Shown here: positions 46,474-57,405 of the stretch, one piece after another
How the letters are laid out: each line of letters opens with the position of its first letter
Position numbering within the stretch: position 1 is the stretch's first letter
Assembly (NCBI GenBank): GCA_029582165.1
Contig: CM055870.1
Coordinates: 52,111,213 to 52,175,212, forward strand
Source: Portulaca oleracea
Lineage: Eukaryota > Streptophyta > Magnoliopsida > Caryophyllales > Portulacaceae
Reading direction: 5' to 3'
DNA length: 64,000 nucleotides
Position numbers and translations under genes: made by a program
The notes under the pieces: model-generated
The model's input: only the letters and a program-made list of their open reading frames with translations
What the model was told of the DNA's origin: nothing
Database searches by the model: none

Positions 46474-46555
46474 TAAAACTAAATGTTTGTCCAAGTGTTA
46501 GGAGCTCAAACTCAATGTTGCTTTATATCTGGCATTGTAGTTACTGGTTTCGGGT
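46474..46555 (+). repeat. Local spacer duplication in unit 15
   Basis: A stretch with AATGTTTGTCCAAGTG and CTTTATATCTGGCATTG repeats, in shuffled order, sequence lying about 110-150 bases upstream. A small rearrangement inside one spacer. Confidence 0.75.
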
Positions 46556-46605
46556 TTTAGATCATCAGCCTTGGTTAGTTTTCAATGAATGTAATTAACC
46601 AATTA

Positions 46606-46674
46606 GCACCATTGGTCTAGTGGTAGAATAGTACCCTGCCACGATACAGACCCGTGATCGATTCTCGGTTGGAT
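46606..46674 (+). pseudogene. tRNA-Gly, unit 15, 3' end deleted
   Basis: GCC anticodon is present but the acceptor 3' strand GGTGCA is cut to GGATTAATT, so the acceptor stem cannot form. One mismatch in the anticodon stem. Confidence 0.85.
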
Positions 46675-46754
46675 TAATTTTTCTAACACAAAGGATATTC
46701 ACTTTCATTTACTTTTTTTGTACGGGATAATTTTGTGAGACAATTAAACAATAA

Positions 46755-46826
46755 GGATCCATGGCGCAATGGTAGCGTGTCTGACTCCAGATCACAAGGT
46801 TGCTTGTTCGATTCACGTTGGGTTCA
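46755..46826 (+). tRNA. tRNA-Trp(CCA), unit 15, degenerate
   Basis: CCA anticodon, with mismatches in the anticodon stem (TCACA) and T stem (GCTTG) and a G-U in the D stem. Confidence 0.8.
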
Positions 46827-47807
46827 ATATCCCTATCGAAAATGGATCAAGCATTTTAGTTTTTCTTCCTTCATGTTTCGTTTTCTCACGTTTTCTTTTT
46901 TGTGGATTGGTCTACCACACATTGAAAACAAAACCAGAACACCTGTTAATATGAGGTTACCTTTTTAGCATGCACATGCTTATCAAAAAAATTTTTCAAG
47001 CGCAGCTTTGTTACTCATGGTTAAGAACTATATATGAAAACCCCGCTATTCGCTTACTGCCGTATTGAACTTGGTGAGATGATTACTAACGTGTACATTT
47101 AATTATTTCAACAATTTGAATGAAAATGAAATTTTCAAAGATGAATCTACATATAATTAGCCAAACAAGTCTATATAATTTTACACTACAATGCCACATA
47201 TCACAAAGGAATACATGGTTATAAAGCTCACTGCACACCATGATGCATTCATTCAAATACCATAAAATCCATTATAACACGCTCACATCCCAAAGCCAAC
47301 TCAATTACATACACAAGGTATGCTTCTCACTTGTTTATAATAGCTAAGCTTCTAGTATAACCTTAATCTACAAATACCAACTTTTCTCTCTGCCTCCCTC
47401 AACCCTTCACACTCCACATTCTAAGTCATCGAGATCTTCGACCAAGCCATCGTCCGTAAATAGGTTTCGAGCTTAGGACCCAACTGGAGGATTGGTTGCC
47501 TCTTAAAAGTATGCGCATGATCTCATCCATCTTTTGCATGGGCTGCTCAAACTCCTAATATCCATCGTCCATCATGTCCACTTGATCTTATCCTTAAATA
47601 ATCTCTTCAAGATCCATTGATTTTGCTTTATCTCTGGCATTGTAGTTCTCTTATAAAACCTAATGTTTGTCCAAGTGTTTGGAGTTCAAATTCAATCTCA
47701 CATTAATGTTTGAGAAATTTATACTAGGACCTTTTATATTATTTACTTGCTTCGGGTTTTAGATCATCAGCCTTGGTTAGTTTTCAATGAATGTAATTAA
47801 CCAATTA

Positions 47808-47878
47808 GCACCAGTGGTCTAGTGGTAGAATAGTACCCTGCCACGTTACAGACCCGTGATCGATTCTTGGTTGGTGCA
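47808..47878 (+). tRNA. tRNA-Gly(GCC), unit 16, altered
   Basis: GCC anticodon with one stem mismatch (GTTAC). T loop ATCGATT. Confidence 0.76.
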
Positions 47879-47960
47879 ATTATTTTTTCTCACACAAAGG
47901 ATGTTCACTTTCATTTACTTATTTTGTACGGGATTATTTTGTGAGATAATTAAACAATAA

Positions 47961-48032
47961 GGATCCATGGCGCAATGGTAGCGCGTCTGACTCCAGATCA
48001 GAAGGTTGTGTGTTCATTTCACGTTGGCTTCA
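47961..48032 (+). tRNA. tRNA-Trp(CCA), unit 16, T loop altered
   Basis: CCA anticodon. The T loop reads TTCATTT and the acceptor has one mismatch (GGCTTCA). Confidence 0.8.
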
Positions 48033-48402
48033 ATATCCCTATCGAAAATGGATCAAGCAGTTTAGTTTTTCCTCCTTCTTGTTTCGTTCTCACGTTTTCT
48101 TGTTTGTTGATTGGTCTACCACACATTGAAAACAAAGCCAGAACACCTGCTAATATGAGGCTACCTTTTTAGCATGCACATGCTTATCAAAAAGAGATTT
48201 CAAGCGCAACTTTGTTACAATATCCCTATCGAAAATGGATCAAGCAGTTTAGTTTTTCCTCCTTCTTGTTTCGTTCTCACGTTTTCTTGTTTGTGGATTG
48301 GTCTACCACACATTGAAAACAAAGCCAGAACACCTGCTAATATGAGGCTACCTTTTTAGAATGCACATGCTTATCAAAAAGAGATTTCAAGCGCAGCTTT
48401 GT
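48030..48402 (+). repeat. Direct duplication of ~187 bases after the unit-16 Trp gene
   Basis: The stretch from CAATATCCCTATCG through AAGAGATTTCAAGCGCA is present twice in a row with few differences. It accounts for the longer spacing (1402 bases) to the next unit. Confidence 0.88.
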
Positions 48403-49209
48403 TACTCATGGTTAAGAACTAAATATGAAAACCCTGCTATTCGCTTACTGCCATATTGAACTTGGTGAGATGAATACTAACGTGTACAATTAATGATTTC
48501 AACAATTAGAATGAAAATGAAATTTTCAAAGATGAATCTACATACAAGTAGTCATACAAGTGTATATAATGTTACACTACAATGCCTCATATCACAAAGG
48601 AATACATTGTTATAAACCTCACTGCACACCATGATGCGTTCATTCAAATATCATAAAATCCATTATAACACGCTCACATCCCAAAACCAACTCAATTACA
48701 TACACAAGGTCTGCTTCTCACTTGTTCATAATAGCTAAGCTTCTAGTATAACCTTAATCTACAAATACCAAATTTTCTCTTTGCCTCCCCGATCCCTTCA
48801 CACTCCACATTCAAAGTCGTCGAGATCTTCGACCAAGCCATCGTCCATAAATAGGTTTAGAGCCTAGGTTCCAGCTGTAGGATTGGTTGCCTCTGAAATT
48901 ATGCGCATGATCTCATCCATGTTTTGCATAGGCTGCTCAAACTCCTGATATCTATCGTTCATCATGTCCACTTGATCTTACTCTTAAATGATCTCTTACA
49001 GATCAACTGATGTTGTTTCATCTCTAGCATTGTAGTTCTCTAATAAAACCCAATGTTTTCCAAGTGTTAGGAGTTCAAATTCAATCTCATACCAGTTGAC
49101 ATAAATTAATGTTTGAAAATTTCTACAAGGAACTTTAATATTAGTTACTTGCTTAATGTTTTAGATAATGAGCCTTGGTTAGGTTTCAATGAATGTAATT
49201 AACAAATTA

Positions 49210-49280
49210 GCACCAGTGGTCTAGTGGTAGAATAATACCCTGCCACGGTATAGACCCGGGTTCGATTCCCGGGTGGTACA
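49210..49280 (+). tRNA. tRNA-Gly(GCC), unit 17, compensated anticodon stem
   Basis: The anticodon stem reads ATACC/GGTAT, an A-U pair in place of the usual G-C (GTACC/GGTAC). T arm intact. Two acceptor-stem mismatches (GGGTGGTACA end). Confidence 0.83.
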
Positions 49281-49362
49281 ATTTTTTTTTCTAACACAAA
49301 GGATGTTCACTTTTACTTACTTATTTTGTACGGGATAATTTTGTGAGACAATTAAACAATAA

Positions 49363-49434
49363 GGATCCATGGCACAATGGTAGCGCATCTGACTCAAGAT
49401 CTGAAGGTTGCGTGTTCGATTTACGGTTGGTTCA
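49363..49434 (+). tRNA. tRNA-Trp body with CAA anticodon, unit 17
   Basis: The loop CTCAAGA gives anticodon CAA (leucine-type). The anticodon stem has a central T-T mismatch, and there are D-stem and T-stem changes. Confidence 0.78.
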
Positions 49435-50428
49435 GTATCCCTATCGAAAATGGATCAAGCATTTTAGTTTTTCCTCCTTCATGTTTCGTTCTCTCGTTTT
49501 CTTGTTTTTGGATTGGTCTACCACACATTGAAAACAAAACCAGAACACCTGCTAATATGAGGCTACCTTTTTAGCATGCGCATGCTTATCAAAAAAAGAT
49601 TTCAAGCGCAGCTATGTTACTCATGGTTAAGAACTAAATATGAAAACCCCGCTATTCTCTTACTACCGTATTGAACTTGGTGAGATGATTAGTAACAGGT
49701 ACATTTAATGATTTCAACAATTAGAATGAAAATAAAATATTTTCAAAGATGAATCTACAGGCAAGTAGTCATACACGTGTATATAATGTTACACTACAAT
49801 GCCACATATCATAAAGGAATACATTCATATAAAGATCACTGCACACCATGATGCGTTCATTCAAAAAACCATAAAATCCATTATAACACGCTCACATCCC
49901 AAAGCCAACTAAATTACATACATAAGGTCTCCTTCTCACTTGTTCGTAATAGCTAAGCTTCTAGTATAACCTTAATCTACAAATACCAACTTTTCTCTCT
50001 GCCTCCCCCAACCCTTCACACTCCACATTCAAAGTCATTGAGATCTTCGACCAAGCCATAGACCATAAATAGGTTTAGAGCCTAGGTTCCAACTGTAGGA
50101 TTGGTTGCCTCTGAAATTATGCGCATGATCTCATCCATGTTTTGCATAGGCTGCTCAAACTCTTGATATCCATCGTTCATCATGTCCACTTGATCTTATC
50201 CTTTAATGATCTCTTCAAGATCAACTGATGTTGTTTTATCTCTGGCATTGTAGTTCTCTAATAAAACCCAATGTTTGTCCAAGTGTTAGGAGTTCAAATT
50301 CAATCTCATATCAATTGACATAAATTAATGTTTGAGAATTTCTATTAGGCACTTTAATATTAGTTACTTGCTTAAGGTTTTAGATCATGAGCCTTGGTTA
50401 GGTTTCAATGAATGTAATTAACAAATTA

Positions 50429-50496
50429 GCACCAGTGGTCTAGTGGTAGAATAGTACCCTGCCACACGCATGCACCGGTTCGATTCATTTGGTGCA
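50429..50496 (+). pseudogene. tRNA-Gly, unit 18, anticodon arm and T stem lost
   Basis: The 5' half is consensus to CCCTGCCAC; the next stretch (ACGCATGCACC) is unrelated and three bases are missing, so neither the anticodon stem nor the T stem closes. Confidence 0.85.
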
Positions 50497-50578
50497 AGTA
50501 TTTTTTCTAACACAAAGGATGTTCATTTTCACTTACTTATTTTGTACGGGATAATTTTGTTAGACAATTAAACAATAA

Positions 50579-50650
50579 GGATCCATGGCACAATGGTAGC
50601 GCGTCTGACTCAAGATCTGAAGATTGCGTGTTCGATTCACGTTGGGTTCA
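50579..50650 (+). tRNA. tRNA-Trp body with CAA anticodon, unit 18
   Basis: Same CTCAAGA loop and TCTGA/TCTGA stem as unit 17, but the T arm and acceptor are consensus. The anticodon is CAA. Confidence 0.8.
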
Positions 50651-51644
50651 GTATCCCTATTGAAAATGGATCAAGCATTTTAGTTTTTCCTCCTTCATGT
50701 TTCGTTCTCACGTTTTCTTGTTTGTGGATTGGTCTACCACACATTGAAAACAAAACCAGAACACCTGCTAATATGAGGCTACCTTTTTAGCATGCGCATG
50801 CTTATCAAAAAAAGATTTCAAGCGCAGCTATGTTACTCATGGTTAAGAACTAAATATGAAAACCCCGCTATTCTCTTACTACCATATTGAACTTGGTGAG
50901 ATGATTACTAATGGGTACATTTAATGATTTCAAAAATTAGAATGAAAATGAAATATTTTCAAAGATGAATCTACATACAAGTAGTCATACAAGTGTATAT
51001 AATGTTACACTACAATGCCACATATCACAAAGGAATACATTGTTATAAAGCTCACTGCACACCATGATGCGTTCATTCAAATACCATAAAATCCATTATA
51101 ACACGCTCACATCCCAAAGCCAACTCAATTACATACACAAGGTCTCCTTCTCACTTGTTCGTAATAGCTAAGCTTCTAGTATAACCTTAATCTACAAATA
51201 CCAACTTTTCTCTCTGCCTCCCCCAACCCTTCACACTCCACATTCAAAGTCATCGAGATCTTCGACCAAGCCATCGTCCATAAATAGGTTTAGAGCTTAG
51301 GACCCAAGTAGAGGATTGGTTGCCTCTGAAATTATGCGCATGATCTCATTCATGTTTTGCATAGGCTGTTCAAACTCTTGATAACCATCGTCCATCATGT
51401 CCACTTGATCTTATCCTTGAATAATCTCATCAAGATCCACTTATGTTGCTTTATCTCTGGCATTGTAGTTCTCTAATAAAACCCAATGTTTGTCCAAGTG
51501 TTAGGTGTTCAAATTCAATCTCACATCAATTGACATAAATTAATGGTTGAGAAATTTATACTAGGACCATTTATATTAGTTACTTGCTTCAGGTTTTACA
51601 TCATCAGCCTTGGTTAGTTTTCAATGAATGTAATTAGCTACTTA

Positions 51645-51715
51645 GCAGTGGTGGTCTAGTGGTAGAATAGTACCTTGCCACGGTAATGACCCGGGATCGA
51701 TTCTCGGCTGGTGCA
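51645..51715 (+). tRNA. tRNA-Gly(GCC), unit 19, altered
   Basis: Begins GCAGTGG instead of GCACCAG, so the acceptor stem is disturbed. The outer anticodon-stem pair is lost and the T loop is ATCGATT. Confidence 0.72.
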
Positions 51716-51797
51716 AGTATTTTTTCTAACACAAAGGATGTTCACTTTCATTTACTTATTTTGTACGAGATAATTTTGTGAGACAATTAAACAATAA

Positions 51798-51842
51798 GGA
51801 TCCATGTTCAGCAGGTTGCGTGTTCGATTCATGTTGGGTTCA
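51798..51842 (+). pseudogene. tRNA-Trp, unit 19, internal deletion
   Basis: GGATCCATG runs directly to TTCAGCAGGTTGCG; about 27 bases covering the D arm and anticodon are gone. The T arm and 3' end remain. Confidence 0.88.
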
Positions 51843-52835
51843 ATATCCCCATCGAAAATGGATCAAGCATTTTAGTGTTTCCTCCTTCTTGTTTCGTTCT
51901 CACGTTTTCTTGTTTGTGGATTTGTCTACCACACATTGAAAACAAAACCAGAACACATACTATTATGAGGCTACCTTTTTAGCATGCACATGCTTATCAA
52001 AACAAGATTTCAAGCGTAGCTTTGTTACTCATGGTTAAGAACTAAATATGAAAACCCCGCTATTCGCTTACTGCCGTATTGAACTTGGTGAGATGATTAC
52101 TAACGTGTACATTTAATGATTTCAATAATTAGAATGAAAATGAAATTTTCAACGATTTATCTACATACAAGTAGCCATACAAGTGTATATAATGTTACAC
52201 TACAATGCCACATATCACAAAGGAATACATTGTTATAAAGCTCACTGTACACCATGATGCGTTCATTCAAATACCATAAAATCCATTATAACACGCTCAC
52301 ATCCCAAAGCCAACTCAATTACATACACAAGGTCTGCTTCTCACTTGTTCACAATAACTAAGCTTCTAGTATAATCTTAATCTACAAATACAAACTTTTC
52401 TCTGTGTCTACCCCAAACCCTTCACACTCCACATTCAAAGTCATCGAGATCTTCGACCAAGCCATCATCCATAAATAGGTTTAGAGCCTAGGACCCAGCT
52501 GGTGGATTGGTTGCCTATGAAATTATGCGCATGCTCTCATCCATGTTTTGCATAGGCTGCTTAAACTCCTGATATCCATCGTTCATCATGTCCACTTGAT
52601 CTGTTCCTTAAATAATATCTTCAAGATCCACTGATGTTGCTTTATCTCTGACATTGTAGTTCTCTAATAAAACCCAATGTTTGTCTAAGTGTTAGGAGTT
52701 TAAATTCAATCTCATATCAGTTGACATAAATAAATGTTTGAGAAATTTATACTAGGACCTTTAATATTAGTTATTTGCTTCAGGTTTTAGATCATGAGCC
52801 TTGATTAGTTTTCAATGATTGTAATTAACAAATTA

Positions 52836-52854
52836 GCACCAGTGGTCTAGTAGT
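52836..52854 (+). pseudogene. tRNA-Gly, unit 20, 5' half, cut by a retrotransposon
   Basis: GCACCAGTGGTCTAGTAGT is the start of a Gly gene up to the D loop; the LTR begins at the next base. The 3' half is at 63959-64000. Confidence 0.92.
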
Positions 52855-54389
52855 TGTAGGACCCTGAAAAAGTGACCACTTTTCCCGTGATGCGCTACTT
52901 AATGATTGGGAGCCGACTAAGGTTGCTTAATCCTTAAATAAGGATATTTTTATTTTCGAAATTCATTTTCGGGGTGATGAAACTTTATTTTTTTATAAAT
53001 TCGCTTTTATTTATTTAAACACTCGAAATTACACCGAAATACTTTAAGAAATAATTCAATATCGACCAAACATTCAACACAGGCCCAACAGAAGGCAAAC
53101 GGGCCGCCATAGAGGGTTATAACCTGCGCGAGTTTTAATACTCCATGGGCCAGACCGTGCGCTTTGGTGGGCCAGAGAAGATGGGTTAAAATTGATAAAA
53201 CTCGCGGGGGTTTTTATTAACTTATGGCACATTTTCTCTCAGTTTTATTCTTGGATTATTGCGTGGAAAATGTTAAACCATTTTTAAATATTTTGGTGTA
53301 AGTTCGTATGTTTAAAATAATTAAATGGATTATAAAAGAATTAAGAGTCGCCTGTCGATTTGAGGAAACCGACAAACCTTAAAAAATAATAAAAATAACT
53401 CCGGACTACGAAACCCGATTCTAAGTTTGGGGGTAAGGTTACGAATTCGAGAATTATAAGAACTCTCGAATTCTCCTGTTAGAAAATAGACTCTACTAAA
53501 ATCGACATTAAAATGAAAAAGAGCGGGGAGAAGTTTAATTAATTTCATGAAATTATATTCATCACTATGCAATATAAAATGAGGTTTTTGATTTACAAAA
53601 TATGTACAAATAATGAAATTAAAGTACGAATTAAATGATTTAAATAATGACAATAAGAAAACAATGAATCGAACCTCTTTTGATTTAGGCGCCCGAATGT
53701 GCCGGTTGAAATCCTTGACTTTGCCTTGACTTGAGGATTGGAATGGTGAATGTGAGGATGAAGAAAGGACAATGTGGGAGAGGTAACTTTATGAAAGTAT
53801 TAGGTATAGAATTTCGAGAGAGTTTTGGTATGGAACTTGAGTAGAGTAAGGATAATAAGAATTTGAGTATAATGGTGGTGGTTCATGAGAGTAGTTGATG
53901 AAAATGAATGGAGTGAAGGGGGTATTTATAGGTGAGGATGATAGTGATTTGGAGGGAAATGAAGGGAAAATCATGGGGGACACATCCCCATGATCATGCC
54001 ATGCAATCACAAAAGTCAAGGGAAGGAGTCAAACACATGGGGCTAATATCAAGGGAGGGTGATCAAGATTTTGACGTGGACTTCAAAAAGAAAACCCACG
54101 CGGGTTTTAAATAATCTCGCACGGATCGCTGACGTGGACGGAGCAAAACGACGCGCTTTGGCCGGTAGAAAACCCGCGCGGGTTTCAAGTCGTTGGTCGG
54201 CGCGTGGCTGGTCGTCTTCTCGCGGGCGCTTCATCGATTAAAACCCATGCGGGTTTTAATCCAGGTACTAGGCCGCCTCGTATTGTTATGCTTGCTTTGA
54301 TTATTACATGGCCCAATGATCTATCTTGGTATCCGACCCAAGTGATTTATGGAACTTTTGATAAGTTGGTGCAAATCCCGATATCTACA
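52855..54389 (-). repeat. 3' LTR of the complete retrotransposon
   Basis: Matches 62423-63958 over its full length. It holds the - strand TATA (53923-53930), palindrome-family copies at about 53119, 53197, 54091, 54169 and 54240, and a TGACGTGG word between the last ones. Confidence 0.93.
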
Positions 54390-54405
54390 GAGGGCCCCCA
54401 CTTTG
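54390..54405 (-). other. Polypurine tract of the complete retrotransposon
   Basis: On the - strand CAAAGTGGGGGCCCTC directly precedes the LTR. Confidence 0.7.
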
Positions 54406-54479
54406 ATCGAGCCCGAATAGGACGAAGGTCAAAGTAGATTGTGATGTTGACTGCTTGACGTCTGACTTGAAGATGGATG

Positions 54480-55310
54480 CTGCCGGTGCTCTTTTATGTG
54501 GCGACGAGAAGGTGGATGATGTCGGCGTTGTCGTCGGATGCCTTTAGGTGGCAACCGTTGGACGATTGATGTTGATGATGTCGTCGAAGACCTTGGTGGC
54601 AGCCGTTGGATGACTGCTGCTGATGATGTTGATGTCGTCGGAAACCTTTAGGTGGCAAGCGTTGGACGGCTACTGCTGATGATGTTGATGATGTCGTCGA
54701 AAACCTTTAGGTGGCAACCGTTGGACGACTGCTGATGATGATGATGATAATGTCGTTGGAAACCTTTAGGTGGCAACCGTTGGACGACTATTGCTGCTGA
54801 TGATGATGTCGTCGGAAACCTTTAGGTGGTAACCGTTGGACAACTGAAGATGTCTGATGACGTCGTCGGAAACCTTCAAGCGGTAACCATTGGACGACTG
54901 CTGCTGTTGATGATGATTTCGTCGGAAACTTTTAGGTGGAAACCGTTGGACAACTGAAGATGTCTGATGACGTCGTTGGAGACCTTTAAGCGATAACTGT
55001 TGGACGACTGCTGCTGCTGCTGCTGCTGATGTCGTCGGAAACCTTTAGGTGGCAACCATTGGACGACTGCTGCTGCTGCTGATGATGCCGTCGGAAACCT
55101 TTAGGTGGCAACTGTTGGACGGCTGATGCTGATGATGGCGTCGTCGGAAACCCTTAAGTGGCATCCGCTGGACGACTGCTACCGATGCTGTCGTCGGAGA
55201 CCTTTAAGTGGCATCCGTTGGACGACTGCTACTGATGATGTCGTCGGAGACCTGTAAGTGGTAACCGTTAGACGATTGGTGTTGATGATGGTGCTCTTTT
55301 ATGTGGCAAC
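54480..55310. repeat. Minisatellite, ~65-75-bp units
   Basis: About eleven imperfect units built on GTCGTCGGAAACCTTTAGG, GGCAACCGTTGGACGACTG and a variable (CTG/ATG)n stretch. Unit length changes mainly with the trinucleotide run. Same family and position as 9840-10500. Confidence 0.88.
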
Positions 55311-56285
55311 CAGATGGTGTGTTGGTCCCTTTTTGGCGGCGACCTGAAAACACTAGAAAATCAAGTATTAGTTTTATCGAATTATGAGGAGGGTTCAGAT
55401 TTTTACCTGAGAGGATTATGAGCCTTGGAAACCCTTGGGTCTCAATGGATGGACCGGAGCGAGCTTAGGCCGGCAACTTTGGACTGTGTGGGTTGATGCT
55501 GTCGGTGCGCTTTTATGTGGCGACCAAATGATGTTGCTGATGATTGTTGGTATGTTCAATGTCGAGGGACTCCACTGATCGTGATGTCGATGGCCCTGGG
55601 GTAGAGACTTCACCGGTCACGATGCCGATGGTTCTAATGTTGGGAACTTCCGCCGGCGACCCTGTTTTTGGTTTTTTTGATGACATTTTTATGCCTGACG
55701 AGACCTCACTGGACGCGACGGCGGTGGCTCTTATTCTTGAGATTACGTCGAACCTGATGTCGACGATTCTTATTGCTGAGGCTGTGTCGAGCCCTGTCGG
55801 CAGCACTGGCAATTTGATGCCGAGGAACTTCACCGAAACTTTACCGATGACCCTTAAGTTTTGCTTCAAGCGCATAGGTGCCAAAATTTCACTGTGAGGA
55901 ATGGATTCTTGAATTTGCTTGTCGTTGATCTGTGTTAGTCAAGTGAAGATTTTGTCCTTTGTGTCGGACATGCACCATTCGTGTCTGGCTGATGATGCAT
56001 GACTTGACTGGATGCTAACTTGTCCAGCAAGAGTTGGATTAAAGATTACTCTAATCTTGCTCTCAGTGACTGGAAACCATGTCGACCGGTCTGATTGAGA
56101 TAGCGTATGGGCTTGAACAGCCTCCAGTGTTGTTTTCTGGAGCAATGATGGGGCACTTCCTTGCTTCATCTCTTTTTTATTTTCGGATATGCGGGTATGC
56201 ATGCAACTAGTCTACTAAGCTCTTGCGCAAACAATGCAACTTTGTTTTATTTTTGACACAAGCATTCATGCGCTCATGCATTTAT
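55311..56285. other. Retrotransposon internal sequence, no recognised gene
   Basis: Frames of 117-123 codons exist on both strands at 55513-55897, but neither resembles a known protein and they overlap each other. GC content is higher than around it. Confidence 0.45.
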
Positions 56286-56289
56286 GCAC

Positions 56290-56880
56290 GACTATCGACT
56301 TTATGTACGACAAACTGACTCGATGCACAATAAACTGACTCGATACATAACAGACTGACTTGATGCATGACAAACTGACTTGATACATGACAGACTAACT
56401 TGATGCATGACAAACTGACTTGATTCATGACAGACTGACTCAATGCATGACAGATGCACAACAAACTGACAGACTGACTTGATGCATGACAAACTGACTC
56501 AATGCACAACAGACTGACTCGATACATGACAAACTGATTTGATGCATGGCAAACTGACTTGATACATGACAGACTAACTCAATGCATGACAAACTGACTT
56601 GATGCATGACAAAATGACTCAATGCACAACAGACTGACTTGATACATGACAGATTGATTTGATGCATGACAAACTGACTTGATACATGACAGACTGGCGC
56701 AATGCATGACAGACTGACTTGATGCATGACAAAATGACTCGATACATGACAGACTGACTTGATGCATGACAAACTGACTTGATACATGACAAACTGACTC
56801 AATAAATGACAAATGCACAACAGACTGACAGACTGACTTGATGCATGACAAACTGACTCGATACATGACCACTGACTCTA
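56290..56880. repeat. Short tandem repeat, ~20-bp units in ~40-bp dimers
   Basis: About 28 units of the GACAAACTGACTTGATGCAT type, alternating with CGATACATGACAGACTGACT variants. The long Cys/Ser/His-rich - strand frames here are products of the repeat, not genes. Confidence 0.92.
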
Positions 56881-57405
56881 TGAGGCCCTGACAAGACTTA
56901 TGGAGGCAATACAAACCTATTATGCTTAGACATGATACACACATGATGCTTTTATGCTATTCTACACATGCAATGCAGGCAACCTCCCGTCAAAGATTTT
57001 CTTGGACAATGATTTTTTAAGATGACAAAGCTTTCCTAAGACAAAGCTTTCCTAAAACCATGACTCCCTAAGACAATGCTTTCTAAGAATTAAGGCCACT
57101 CGTGGGGAACTTCGGGAAAGTTTAGGATGTGCAATGTTTCGATCCATGGGACAAGGAACAAAGATGGAGGTAAAAGGCCTGAAGGATGTGTTTCTTGAAT
57201 GATCATGTAGATGACCTTGATTGCTTGCAAATGTATGCTGATGTATGACAAGCCCCCAATTTGACGTAGACTCTTGATGACATTGCCCTGCTTTGGATTG
57301 GAGAGCACCTTGGAGATGTGCAAGCCCCCAGTTTCGATGTGGATTGATGAGATGATGCATGGGGACCATAAAATAGGAGGAGGCATTGTCCTTAGTAGCT
57401 CAGTC
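56881..57405. other. Retrotransposon internal sequence, nothing recognised
   Basis: Contains three short AAGACAAAGCTTTCCTAA-like repeats near 57010-57070 and CAAGCCCCCA words near 57250 and 57320. No gene. Confidence 0.45.

Larger units (their letters stand above)
29490..52854 (+). repeat. Tandem array of ~1.2-kb tRNA-Gly/tRNA-Trp units
   Basis: About 20 direct repeats, most with a spacing of 1199-1219 bases. Each full unit holds a 71-base tRNA-Gly, an 82-base gap, a 72-base tRNA-Trp and about 1050 bases of spacer. The gap upstream of each tRNA has a CAA motif within about 10 bases of the gene (AACAAATTAG before Gly, AAACAATAAG before Trp), as usual for plant Pol III tRNA genes. A T6 run follows most Gly genes and a TTTTAGTTTTT tract lies about 33 bases after most Trp genes (terminators). 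Internal A and B boxes are visible. The spacers contain no intact gene. Units at 39341, 40543 and 41746 are very alike and exactly 1202-1203 bases apart, so they are recent copies. The array resumes after the retrotransposon at 63959. Confidence 0.95.

Noticed and set aside
31103..50790. A family of 62-84-residue frames repeated about every 1.2 kb (starting near 31103, 32305, 34723 and so on)
   Set aside because: Each begins inside a tRNA-Trp gene and runs into its spacer. The conservation comes from the tandem array, not from a protein.
55513..55897. Overlapping 117- and 123-codon frames as a retrotransposon gag
   Set aside because: No zinc knuckle or other gag motif, no support from position, and equal openness on both strands.
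56282..56944. Cys/Ser/His-rich - strand frames of 63-126 codons
   Set aside because: They are translations of the 20-bp tandem repeat; the period of 20 shifts through all frames and no real protein pattern is seen.
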